Assembly (NCBI RefSeq): GCF_000227135.1
Contig: NC_018255.1
Coordinates: 901,437-965,436, forward strand
DNA from: Leishmania donovani
Taxonomy: Eukaryota > Euglenozoa > Kinetoplastea > Trypanosomatida > Trypanosomatidae
Direction of reading: 5' to 3'
DNA length: 64,000 nt
Of the stretch, positions 52,401-61,251 are shown piece after piece. The position numbers and the translations under genes were made by a program. Positions within the stretch are counted from its first letter, which is position 1, and the number at the start of each line of letters is the position of its first letter. The notes beneath the pieces are model-generated. The model did no database searches and had not been told where the DNA came from. It saw only the letters and a list, made by a program, of their open reading frames with translations.

Positions 52401-53530
52401 ACGAGGCATCGATGCAGGCCCTCGAGCAAGGCTACCGCTCTCAGGAAGCCGCCCTGGAAGCCGAGCTGCAGACATGGCGAGGCAAGATACGCGCTCTTCA
52501 GCAGTCGCAGCTACAGCAATCGTACGCGTCGACCAGCTTGAGCACTCCACGACAGCAGGTGCTCACCGACATTGCCCACCTGGGAAGTGCGGCGATGCGC
52601 CCGACATCGTCGTACGTACTCCACCGCCATCCGAGCCCCATCGCTACTGCGGCTGCCGGCGCATCGCTGCTGAACACGCCGACAATCTCTATGTCGTTGC
52701 AGGACTCGCCTTGGCAGCCCACCACCCGCGCTGGCTTACCAACACTGCAAGCTGAAATGATGGCTTGCGGCCCTTCGTTGACTACCGGTGTGCCAGGCAC
52801 CACCGAGGCGATTCTGTCCTATCAACAGCGACAGCGCGTTCTCCAGCAGCGTCAAGCCTCGCTAGAGGCGGCTCGTGAGGCGTGGCAACTTCACCGAAGG
52901 CGGAAAGCAGAGCTGCAGCAGCAGGAGCAGAGCCGCTTAAACCTCAGTGCCCTTGCGGCCGCTTCGCAGCAGGATGAAAAGCATGAGGGTGCCGAGCCAA
53001 GCATACTCGGCGCCGTTGGCGGTGTGCACCGCAGCCGTCAAGAGCTGCTCAGCCTCGTTTTGTCTCGCCTTATCGAGCGTCTTGACGCCGTGACGGGACA
53101 GGCCGTGCAGCTGCAGCACCAGCATCAGCACCAGCGTTATTCCCGCAGCCAATCTGCGACGCGTGCAGACGTCCGCACTGAGACGGCGCCCTCGCCGCAC
53201 GCGCGCGCACACAGTGCGCATAGCCACCACTGCGATGCCCGCGGTCCACCAAAGCGGGGCAGCGTGGTGCCCATGACCGCCCTTCAGCCTCGTCACTCGA
53301 CGCTAATGAACGCCGCCGCCGCCGCCTCCTCGGCCAAGGTGGCGCCATCGACAAAGCCGTCCTCTTTTTCGGGTAGGGCGAAGGCTTCCCAATCTGTGCA
53401 GCACAGCAGGAGGGGAAACAGCGCTGGCGGCGCCGAAGGCGAGACGCGCCGCGGCGGAGCTTCGCCCGGCAACGTCTCATCCAAGTGGAGCATGCTCTTG
53501 TCACAGCACCACCGTCATCGCAGTGGATGA
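49457..53530 (+). CDS. CEP164: CEP164-like WW-domain coiled-coil protein
   Basis: A 1357-residue protein whose first ~110 residues match the N-terminus of CEP164: YEPTEEEVLEFADWIGM (41-57), FLWLAREGLKTPLPKEWKPC (65-84) and a WW domain EIYYFNFKTGESSWDHP (90-106; W81, W103, P106). CEP164 is a distal-appendage protein of the basal body that helps docking and, in animals, recruits the TTBK2 kinase through this region. After a Ser/Thr/Ala-rich linker (about 123-270) most of the chain is Glu/Ala/Arg/Lys-rich predicted coiled coil, with breaks at about 490-520, 565-605, 640-680, 850-880 and 955-980. The tail is basic and Ser-rich. In trypanosomes several CEP164 paralogues exist at transition fibres; I cannot tell which one this is. 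The start is the first ATG. Confidence 0.88.
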   Translation: MPPVRTVKHETDVIVPRAGETYVADDGTVSQVLDDHIDANYEPTEEEVLEFADWIGMKLPQDSEFLWLAREGLKTPLPKEWKPCSTNDGEIYYFNFKTGESSWDHPMDSIFRQRFEQEKEKARARKSVSATSSTAANRSTSGPNSSTPSNSTSAIPQTHVMMTDTGVLRRDAGPGAAPGLSPVVTSISGGAKGVSAGNACREAKPIMHYPLQQQSRSATVTTRTTANPQSAAGSSAITAAAAGNPSRSSSGPAPKKVGAAEVSSAAPPRIVSEAERALEERVQREMQLALEAERSKIEEAHQGTMSALQSNFDKDVAELRSADAARRATSSRQEEEERERRLQQTRNMCEDNYGDELRSLEREVESYAAKLQKLEAEAARATSGNTQRAAIEAELKTALAQQRADAEADIKKQHDAAMEAAQSAHAAAMQKVRDEEQNRITAAKQAWQRKFDDEERALALQAEIERKRLEVQLKELDGKLASFAARAEASTMTATPPATGSSPPGSGESLSERLARVAAAKAAQLQDIEASAAREQSDVRTDGEAALAELAKQAQPAQQAAQLLPAGATPIGPLSRVASYSSDRSGVVTLQGGARPTSATLSVAFTQELNRIRLARGKDRQERLAKLRADREAALAATEAPSHSASAAKSRGSDTGGDTETTPKSGSGSSLTTVDELKAAHAVELEAKKALYAKMEEDLKQRYACEAADAAGATTAMQQSALVAKAVDTEMDLYIRQATARHDRMRAEAAAKRDKALADHQLAMEAYERRKLEAETRQAREQQEAQEAFIQSRLGTAVAAERTKLAADHAAAMARLDARYDEERDAVKAEVEEEMAAYVAAVQQEIKTPASATAASGDKVQGAAAPSATADTREGTAATEALCSQVEKQHADRQAEWSSRKRIQAAQRAALEEKQATLQAQKLRAEQHVEALKEEVTDLVAAVQAAEARQPSPSSPSTPSRSPPASTLASAATVGGHLRSMHEASMQALEQGYRSQEAALEAELQTWRGKIRALQQSQLQQSYASTSLSTPRQQVLTDIAHLGSAAMRPTSSYVLHRHPSPIATAAAGASLLNTPTISMSLQDSPWQPTTRAGLPTLQAEMMACGPSLTTGVPGTTEAILSYQQRQRVLQQRQASLEAAREAWQLHRRRKAELQQQEQSRLNLSALAAASQQDEKHEGAEPSILGAVGGVHRSRQELLSLVLSRLIERLDAVTGQAVQLQHQHQHQRYSRSQSATRADVRTETAPSPHARAHSAHSHHCDARGPPKRGSVVPMTALQPRHSTLMNAAAAASSAKVAPSTKPSSFSGRAKASQSVQHSRRGNSAGGAEGETRRGGASPGNVSSKWSMLLSQHHRHRSG

Positions 53531-54480
53531 GGTGACGGACGCCTTGGCTAGCAGCCGACAAGAGAGGCGGCTGAGGTCTCTCGTCTTCCGCTTCTGCCAA
53601 CCTTTTGATCTCCCCGAGATCATCAACAACGCGCTCGTCGGCCTCCCCCTTCTCCCTCCCTCCTTCCCTGCACCTCCGGCTCCCGGGCGCAGCCGTTCCC
53701 TTGCCCTTCTTGGCTCGTTCTGCCACGCGCAGAGGAAGCAGATAAGCCAAGCAGGCGAGTTCTTCCATAGAGGCGCAGGCGTTTTTCACCTTTTGCTGCA
53801 CGCCGCACCCACCCACCCACCTATCTATATATACACGCGACGTCCGCAGGTGCCCGCTGACGCACTCCGATCAGCAGGGTGTCACGTCGAACGTCGCCGA
53901 CCTTTCGACACACATACAAGCGAACTGTTGGTGAGAGGCTGGGCGCGACGATCACTGCTGCTGCCACGCCACCCCTTCTTCTTTCTGCGCCACGCGATTT
54001 GCTGCTCGACTTTGAGGAGGGCGGTGTATGCGTTGTTGCTGCTGCTGCTGCTGCTGCTGTCATGGTCCCTTGGCCTCGTGCTTGCCATGCTCTTTCTATG
54101 CGACTGCCCCGTCTTGTCCCTTCTCCGTCAGCGTATGTGACTGGCCACGCACCGAGTCGTTTGTTGCCGTATCCGGCTGTTCAAACCCAACCCCTCCCCC
54201 TCTTTCTTTCCCTCCTCCTCTTCTGCATACGCACTCTTGTCATCGTTCGCCACTTTTACTTCTTCCGTCACCCTTTGTCTGTTCCCGTGCACTTCTTCGT
54301 GCGCGTCTGCGTGTGCGTGCGCGCATGCCCACCGCCGCTGCTTGATCGAAGTTTGTGTGTGTGCGTGTGTGCTTGAGGGTGCTTTTCCCACACTTGCATA
54401 CGGCGTCGCCGACCCCCCGCCCCCGCTCGTTCGCTCTTTGCTTGCGTTGACGCGAGAGGCGAAGGAGAGAGAACCATTGC
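53531..54480 (+). other. Intergenic region
   Basis: No gene is seen. It contains a (GCT)n run at about 54037-54059, pyrimidine tracts at 54185-54300, and TG repeats near 54354-54372. The stretch 54410-54455 (C/T-rich, ending GCGAG) may hold the splice acceptor for TRM61. Confidence 0.55.
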
Positions 54481-55542
54481 ATGCCCTTGCGTGATACACG
54501 CGCATACCCCAACACCCTGCAAGTCTGCACGAGGATGCTTGCTCATCGCGGCACAATTGCCAAGGATGGCGATGTAGTGCTGGTCGTGCATGGCCACCAG
54601 AACATCACCCCTCTAGTGCTGCAGCGCGGCGCTGTTCTGCACTGCAAGGCCGGCAAGTTTGACCACAACAGCATCATTGGCCGCCCCCTCGGTATATATG
54701 TTAAGGGACGCAGCAATCAGAAAAACGACCCGCGGGAGTCGTCGGTGCTCATTCTGCAGAACAGCGCAGACATGTGGACGCAGGCGGTGCCGCACCGCAC
54801 GCAGATCATTTACGATACCGACATCGCCGTCATCCTTTTAAACCTGCGCCTCGGACCTGGTAAGAAGGTGGTGGAGGCGGGGACGGGTAGCGGAAGCCTG
54901 ACCCACTCCTTGGCCAAGGCAGTAGCCCCGAGCGGGTGCGTGTACACCTGTGACTTTCACAAGCAACGCTGCCTGGAGGCGCGTGCCGAGTTTCGTGGCA
55001 ACGGCCTCGACTCGCACCTAGTATGCAGTCAGTGGCGGGACGTGTGCACGACCAACACGGGCGCCGCTGACGTCGTCGACGGCGTTGATGCGGATGTCGC
55101 GGCGATGGAGGCGCCGCTCACCGGCTTTGGTGTGCCGGCAGCTTCTGTAGACGCCATCTTCCTCGATGTCCCCGCACCATGGGCGGCCATCGAGAACGTT
55201 TGCCACGTGCTCAAGGAGGGTGGGATGCTGTGCACCTTCTCGCCTTGCATGGAGCAGACGCAGCGGACGGTGGAGGCACTGCGGGCTGCTCCGCACCACT
55301 TCGTCGACATCCGCACAGTGGAAGCCCTCACGAAGTTCTTCGAACCCGTCTTCAAGCGTGCACGCGATACACGCGATCGCGACTGCACCAAGTTCCGCGC
55401 GAGCTTGGTTTCGAAGGGTCATAGCGCCTACTTGACCTTCGCGCGGCGGCGCCTGGCCAAGTCGGAAAGGCTCGAGGTGGAAAAGGTGCTCGAGGTGAAT
55501 GGCGCGGAGAAGGATGGCGTGAAAGGAGCATCAACGGCGTAG
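54481..55542 (+). CDS. TRM61: tRNA (adenine-58-N1) methyltransferase catalytic subunit TRM61
   Basis: SAM-dependent enzyme that, with the non-catalytic TRM6, makes m1A58 in tRNAs including initiator tRNA. The 353-residue translation matches the family along its length. The N-terminal barrel has GRPLGIYV; then come LWT-like MWTQAVPHRTQIIYDTDIAV, the SAM loop VEAGTGSGSLTHSLAKAVAP (E132; GTGSG 134-138), the acidic YTCDFHKQRCLEAR, and the catalytic VDAIFLDVPAPW with D229. FSPCMEQTQRTVEAL follows. A short insertion (about 193-218) precedes the catalytic strand. ATG 54481 opens the frame; ATG 54535 (MLAHRGTIAKDGDVVLVV) fits the family N-terminus better and may be the true start. No TRM6 gene is in the window. 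Confidence 0.93.
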   Translation: MPLRDTRAYPNTLQVCTRMLAHRGTIAKDGDVVLVVHGHQNITPLVLQRGAVLHCKAGKFDHNSIIGRPLGIYVKGRSNQKNDPRESSVLILQNSADMWTQAVPHRTQIIYDTDIAVILLNLRLGPGKKVVEAGTGSGSLTHSLAKAVAPSGCVYTCDFHKQRCLEARAEFRGNGLDSHLVCSQWRDVCTTNTGAADVVDGVDADVAAMEAPLTGFGVPAASVDAIFLDVPAPWAAIENVCHVLKEGGMLCTFSPCMEQTQRTVEALRAAPHHFVDIRTVEALTKFFEPVFKRARDTRDRDCTKFRASLVSKGHSAYLTFARRRLAKSERLEVEKVLEVNGAEKDGVKGASTA

Positions 55543-56365
55543 TGCCGCGTCGCTGTCTCTCGCTCTCTCTTCATTCTCTAAGCGCGCTCGCCCCCCCCCC
55601 CCTCCCGACGGTGGTGCCACACTCGTGCACAACGTAGCAATGGGCGCGTAAACAAGTACGCGGCATGCGCACGGGGCCATGCCTAAAAAAATGCGACACA
55701 AGGGTGAAATGAGCGGCATCAGAGGAAAAGGAGGGGCATGCACGCCCAGCGGGTGTGGCGGTGGGGAGGATGGTGATATTTGAGGCCCGGTGCGAGCTCC
55801 GCCAGCACTGCTGTTTTCCTTCAACACCGATGTGCAGGGTGCTGTGCAGGTTGAAGCAGAAAGCAATTGCAACACGAAACCAAGGCACTAGGCCGAGGAG
55901 CTGCACGCGTGCCTCACTAAGGGGGAGAGGGCGAGGGGTAAGAGGGGGCGGCGGGGCTCCCCACCCTTCCCTGCGCGGCTGTCCAGACTCCCTTCTTCTC
56001 TGTTTGTCTTCGTCGCTGCACGTGGTCTGACGAGGTTGAGAGCATCGGCGCCTTCTTCAGTTGAAACTGCGATGGAGTAATCCGTTCTCGTGCCGCCCCC
56101 ATACTCGTCGCTCTTTCCCCCCTTTCTCCCTCTCTCTCTGCCACACGCATACGTGCTTGGGCGCGGATGCGACGCTCACGTCCTTTCTTTCCTTTTCTCT
56201 TTCGGCACATCGCGGGAGGCGGGACACAGGAGGGAGCATCAGCATACCGTCAGTACCGAGTACCGTATCGGCAGGGGCCTGGCATAACCACACACACACA
56301 AACACCCCACAGAGCCGGTCAACGACACCAAAGTGCTCGTCGTCGTCGTCGTCGGCGTCAGCGTC
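55543..56365 (+). other. Intergenic region upstream of RFT1
   Basis: No gene is seen. It has a poly-C run at about 55591-55602, and pyrimidine tracts at 56095-56150 and 56180-56205 that could serve splicing of the RFT1 transcript. Confidence 0.55.
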
Positions 56366-58555
56366 ATGACCCCTTTGGCCCCCAGCTCCTTTAAAGGGCA
56401 GCTGCTGCTCGCACTCATGCTCAGCATTGGTCTCAAGGTGCTCACCTTCTCCCTCAGCACCATCCTCACACGACTCCTGCTGCCGTACCAGAACGGTGTG
56501 TACTTCACCTTCAACGTGTACAACGACGCCGTACTGTTCATTGCGCGGGAGGCGACCCGCAACGTAGCGTCTCGGCTGCCCATCATAGAGCCGAGCGCAG
56601 AAGCGGAGGACAGCGCCGAGCAGGACGGCAAAGGCGGCGCGGCTCATGAGATGAGTCCTGCTGAGCGAGGTCGCGCACCTTCAGCGCCATCCGCTTCGTC
56701 TACGCGGACGCCGGCGAGCTTGGTGAGGGTGGCCAACGTCCGTGCGGTGGTGAGCATAGCCTTCTGCTCTGTGCCGCTTGCCATCGTCGTGGCCGCAGTG
56801 GTGGAGGCTCTCGGTACATGCCTCGGCGCGGCGTCATTCTTTCCTTCCATGATGCAACACGCGCGCGCCAGTCAGCAGGTCTTCCGCAAGGCAGAGAACG
56901 CCAGCGGCCTCGACGGCGCAAGCACACTGACGGGGCTCCCGTTTCTTCTGCTGCCGTACATGCCGGAGACGACGGTGGTGCTGTGCGCTGTCCTTATGGC
57001 AGCCGTGGAGCCGTGCGTCGTGCTCGTTCAGTCGCTGAACCTTTTCCGTGTGGTTGTTCTGGCCGAGTGCGCGACGCTTGTAGCGCGGCTGTGCACCATC
57101 ATCGGCATCGTGTACGCTTGCCAGCGCAACAGCGCCGGCGGCCGCACGCCCCAAGGCGAGGTGGGCAATGGGCTGCGCACCATGTGGGAAGCACGTATGG
57201 CATTGGCGTTTGGCCAGCTCGCGTACGCGATAACGCATGTGATCTACTACTCGCTGGTCCTGTCGGGGCTCCCAGTGGCTCGCTGGCTCGGCTCCAGCAC
57301 CGCGATGGAGCAAGTGCGAGCGGCAGCACTGCTGGCGCATGCAAGGGACATGGGACACTCAGAACAAGATATAGGTCCAGGTAGGTCTGCTGGTGATGCG
57401 AAGGCGGCGCCGTCTTCGGCGCTTGCCGCCCCGTTGCAGGCGGGAAGATGGGCAACCTTTGCCTTTCCCTTCTGCTTCTACTCCATTGTGGACAGCGTCG
57501 CAGTCTGCCGGCGCTACGCCTCGCTCTTCAGCACGTTCCTGCGCGAAAGCCTGCTGCGACTGGTGCTGTCTGAGGGGGAGAGCCTCACGCTGACCTCTCT
57601 CGGCTCCGAGACGGCGCGGGGGTACTACCAGCTCATCTCTAGCCTCGGCTCTCTCGTCGCCCGCCTGCTCTTCCGCATCTGGGAGAACGCCTGCTTCGTC
57701 AAGTGGAGTCGCGAGGCTTCGCTGGGCCACCGACACACCGCCGTGCAGTTGCTGAAGCTGATGCTGCGCCTAGCCTTCTATGTCAGTTTCTCATTCACCC
57801 TGTTGGGCCCCCCGCTGGCAAAGACGTTCCTGGCCACGATGTACACGTCGCGGTGGGCGACACCGCAGGTGTCGACGGCGCTCCAGCTTTACTTCTACGA
57901 TCTACCGCTGATGGCCTGGAACGGGCTGCTGGAGGCATTTCTGCGTGCCGTCGCTTCCCCGGCGGTGCTGCAACGGCTGCAGCGGTGGATGGTCGGGGAG
58001 ACAGTCTTGTACATCGCAGCGTGCTACGTCACGCTAGTCGCCTTTGGAAAGGCGGATTCACAGGGCGAGAGTGTAAGCGTCTTGGTGCTGCTGAACATCT
58101 TCAATACGCTCTGGCGGTGTGGCGTGTCCATTTACCTCCTGGTAAGCTCCCCGGGTGCTGCGGTCGGCTCTGCAACGGCTGCCTCCACTGATGCCCAAGC
58201 CAAAGACGGAGGCGGTCCTGCTGCCCCGGCCGCCCCTTCCCTCGCTCCGCCGTCTCCCATCGTGCACCTGCGTGATTTTGCTTCTCTCTTTCCCAAGCAC
58301 ATTGTCGGCTCGATCCTCGGCATCTTTGTGTGTAGCCGTGTGCTGCGTGCATACTCAGTGGTGACCATCGCGGCCGTCGGCTTGGCGTACGCCGCAGTGA
58401 TTCTTGCCTGGGATGGCGAGGTGCGCCAGCTTCTCGTGACACCGGTGTGGAGCCGTGTGCGGCCACTGTTGCTGGGGAGCCACGACGGCTCGCACGTGGG
58501 CCTGGCCACTGCCCCTCCGCGAAGTGTGGAATTGCCCAAGAGCATGGCGGCGTGA
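56366..58555 (+). CDS. RFT1: RFT1 family ER membrane protein (N-glycosylation)
   Basis: Polytopic ER protein required for normal use of the lipid-linked Man5GlcNAc2 oligosaccharide in N-glycosylation; its proposed flippase role is disputed, including from work in trypanosomes. The 729-residue translation has the family hallmarks: an N-terminal helix and TRLLLPYQNGVYFTF, then DAVLFIAREATRN (R61-R65; other RFT1 read FLAREAFRR), LVLSEGESLTLTS (about 400-410; family TEGERYVMT), and MAWNGLLEAFLRAVASP near 515 (family GNGVTEAF). Many hydrophobic helices are present. It is longer than yeast or human RFT1 (about 540-575) through hydrophilic inserts near 75-120, 330-360 and 600-630. ATG 56366 is the first in frame. 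Confidence 0.92.
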   Translation: MTPLAPSSFKGQLLLALMLSIGLKVLTFSLSTILTRLLLPYQNGVYFTFNVYNDAVLFIAREATRNVASRLPIIEPSAEAEDSAEQDGKGGAAHEMSPAERGRAPSAPSASSTRTPASLVRVANVRAVVSIAFCSVPLAIVVAAVVEALGTCLGAASFFPSMMQHARASQQVFRKAENASGLDGASTLTGLPFLLLPYMPETTVVLCAVLMAAVEPCVVLVQSLNLFRVVVLAECATLVARLCTIIGIVYACQRNSAGGRTPQGEVGNGLRTMWEARMALAFGQLAYAITHVIYYSLVLSGLPVARWLGSSTAMEQVRAAALLAHARDMGHSEQDIGPGRSAGDAKAAPSSALAAPLQAGRWATFAFPFCFYSIVDSVAVCRRYASLFSTFLRESLLRLVLSEGESLTLTSLGSETARGYYQLISSLGSLVARLLFRIWENACFVKWSREASLGHRHTAVQLLKLMLRLAFYVSFSFTLLGPPLAKTFLATMYTSRWATPQVSTALQLYFYDLPLMAWNGLLEAFLRAVASPAVLQRLQRWMVGETVLYIAACYVTLVAFGKADSQGESVSVLVLLNIFNTLWRCGVSIYLLVSSPGAAVGSATAASTDAQAKDGGGPAAPAAPSLAPPSPIVHLRDFASLFPKHIVGSILGIFVCSRVLRAYSVVTIAAVGLAYAAVILAWDGEVRQLLVTPVWSRVRPLLLGSHDGSHVGLATAPPRSVELPKSMAA

Positions 58556-60081
58556 ACCGCTACACATGCCACGTGTGCATGGCGTGCGCCCGTGGCACGT
58601 GCCACACCGCGTTGCACTGTCGCAGTGCTCCTTCCCCCTTTTGTGTTGCCCCCTACCCCTTTGCCGCTAACGTGCCAAACGCAGCCATTCGCTTTCTCTG
58701 GTGTGGTGTACGTGGGCGACATCGTAAAGCAACACTCCCCTTCCCCGAAACACGAAGCTCGAGACTTGGGTATCGGTGACCAGGCCGATCGGTGGTGCTG
58801 CGCGCTTCTTTGCGTGCTTCTCTCCGCGCCAGTGCCAAGGTATCCAGAGCGAAAAAGAGCGGGTGAGTGGGATGGGGGCAGGAGGGAGGAGGGTGTCTCT
58901 GCGGTACGCCTCCTGCCTCCATTCCACTGACGAGCACGAGATCTTGTGTGTCTCGCCCTCCCCCTCTTCACGGCTCTGCGCGCACCGCATGTGCACCGCA
59001 CCCTTTGCTGCTCTTGCCCCCCTCCCCCTCCTCTTATGCCGCGGATTCCTCTCTTGTGTATCCTTTCCTGCTGCTGCTGCTGCTGCCGCTGCCACCCCCA
59101 TCCCCATCGATGAGGGTGTGCACCCGCTTACACATGCATGCGGTCATTCTTCTGCTCATCGTTGCTTTGAAATTCGCCGCGAAGTACCACAGCTTGCCAT
59201 GATCTCTAGGTATGTGCTGACGTGTGTGTGTGTGTGTGCGTCGACGATCCACACCGACACCCTCCTCCAAGAGGAGTACCATTGCCTCACGGATATCATA
59301 TGAAGCCACTTCCACCGCCACGTGCTGCCGTTCCTCCCACCCGCTCACCCCCTCCACCTCGTCTTGCACACCGAGTCACAGACGCGACTGGTTCGCTTAG
59401 CCAAGAGAACAACAAGAGCGAAGAAACAACGAGAAAACCGAAGGGAAAACGGCAAACAAAGACGTGCACTTGATATCCCCCCCTCCCCTCTGATCTGCTC
59501 TGCTCTGCTCGCCCGCCCCTGCCCGGTCTTTACGCACCCGCTCTGCGCTCGTCTCCTCGAAAGCGAACACAAAACAAGAAGAGAGAAACGAGGGAGCGAC
59601 ACATGCAACATCTGCAACAATAGGACGACGCATGACATGATGTGCGTGAGTGTGGGTAGCACTCGTCGTGGTGGGGCTCATCCCTCCTCCTGTGTATGCA
59701 TGCATATTGTGATGGTTGTCTTTCTCGCTTTGCGTGTGTGTGTGTGTGTGCTTGTGGGTAGGCGTGTGCGCATTATGTCTGGGGCCTCACACGCTCCTCT
59801 CTCGTCTCGCCTGCTTCCACTTCCTCTTGTTTTTCCGCCTTTCCACCCACGCCACTCTCTCTCTCTCTCGCCCTCTCTCCCCCATCATCTTATATATATA
59901 CATCCATCTTATCGAGAGAAAAGCGCGCACACACAGACGCACGCGCACACCTCACTCTCTTTCACACACACACACACACACACACCCCTGACACTCTCCT
60001 CCTCATCAGTCATCTCTCTCGCTCTCTCCCTTTTATTATTATTACCCCCTCCCTCCCTCCGTCTTTCGCGTTAGCCCAGCC
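58556..60081 (+). other. Intergenic region (1.5 kb)
   Basis: No gene is seen. There is a (CTG)n run at about 59070-59090, TG (59733-59752) and CA (59964-59985) runs, and a pyrimidine tract from about 60002 to 60070 with AGs at 60073-60074 and 60078-60079 just before the next ATG. If used, these would give an exceptionally short 5' UTR. Confidence 0.55.
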
Positions 60082-60984
60082 ATGTTTCGTCGTGTGCCGA
60101 CGCGCGTGTTGCCCACTGCGTGCAGTGCGGCCCACAACGTGAGCCTCCGCTTCTGCCTCAGCATCAAAGTACCCACAATTGCCGAGTCCATCAGTACGGG
60201 TAAGGTTGTGAACTGGGCGAAGAAGGTCGGCGACGCCGTCGCCGAAGACGAAGTAATTTGCCAGATCGAGTCGGACAAGCTCAACGTCGACGTGCGTGCG
60301 CCGGCGAACGGCGTCATTACGAAGATCAATTTCGAGGAGGGCGCTGATGTCGAGGTCGGCGCGGAACTGTCCACGATGAAGGAGGGCCCCGCGCCAGCGG
60401 CAACTGCACCGAAGGCTGCGGAAGTCAAGTTGGACGCACCCAAGGCGGAGCCGCCGAAGGCTGCAGCCCCAGCTGCTGCGGCGCCTGCGGCTCCTGCCGC
60501 ACCTGTCGTCGCCGCCAAGCCCGCGATGCACACCATGGCCGGCGCTGACCCGCGCACGAAGAGCGTCCGCATCTCCTCGATGCGCCGCCGCATCGCTGAC
60601 CGCCTCAAGGCCAGCCAGAACACGTGCGCCATGCTGACCACCTTCAATGAGATCGACATGACACCGCTGTTCCAGCTGCGCGACAAGTACAAGGACGAGT
60701 TCCACAAGCGCCACGACGTGAAGCTGGGACTGATGTCGCCCTTCGTGAAGGCGAGCGCGATTGCGCTCAAGGATGTGCCGATCGTGAACGCATCCTTTGG
60801 CAAGGACACCATTGACTACCACGAGTTCGTAGATATCGCGATCGCCGTGGCGACGCCGCGCGGCCTCGTCGTGCCCGTAATCCGTGATGTGCAGAACATG
60901 AACTTGGCAAACATCGAGACCGCCATCGCCGACTACGCCGCGCGTGCGCGCATCAACAAGCTGACCATGGCTGAGATGACTGGA

Positions 60985-61019
<35 letters not shown>

Positions 61020-61251
61020 ATCTTGGATGGGCACGCCGATCATCAACCCTCCGCATAGCGCCATCCTTGGCATGCACGCCATCAAGAAAAAACCGTGGGT
61101 GGTGGGCAACGAGATCAAGATCCGCGACATCATGGCGGTCGCTCTGACCTACGACCACCGCCTTATCGACGGTAGCGACGCGGTGACCTTCCTCGTGAAG
61201 GTGAAGAATCTGATTGAGGACCCGGCGCGTATGGTGCTGGACCTCTCGTAG
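60082..61251 (+). CDS. DLST: 2-oxoglutarate dehydrogenase E2 (dihydrolipoamide succinyltransferase)
   Basis: Core enzyme of the mitochondrial 2-oxoglutarate dehydrogenase complex, moving the succinyl group to CoA. The 389-residue translation starts at ATG 60082 with a basic leader (MFRRVPTRVLPTACSAAHNV). One lipoyl domain follows (about 26-101) with VPTIAESISTGKV and the lipoylated lysine K66 in IESDKLNVDV. An Ala/Pro-rich linker (about 105-150) joins directly to the catalytic domain (about 155-389; SMRRRIADRLKASQNTCAML), with the catalytic DHRLIDG, H359 and D363. No peripheral subunit-binding domain is present between linker and core, as in animal oxoglutarate E2. VPTIAES and TFNEIDM are typical of the succinyl type, which excludes the pyruvate E2. 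In Trypanosoma brucei the homologue is also reported at the kinetoplast. Confidence 0.96.
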
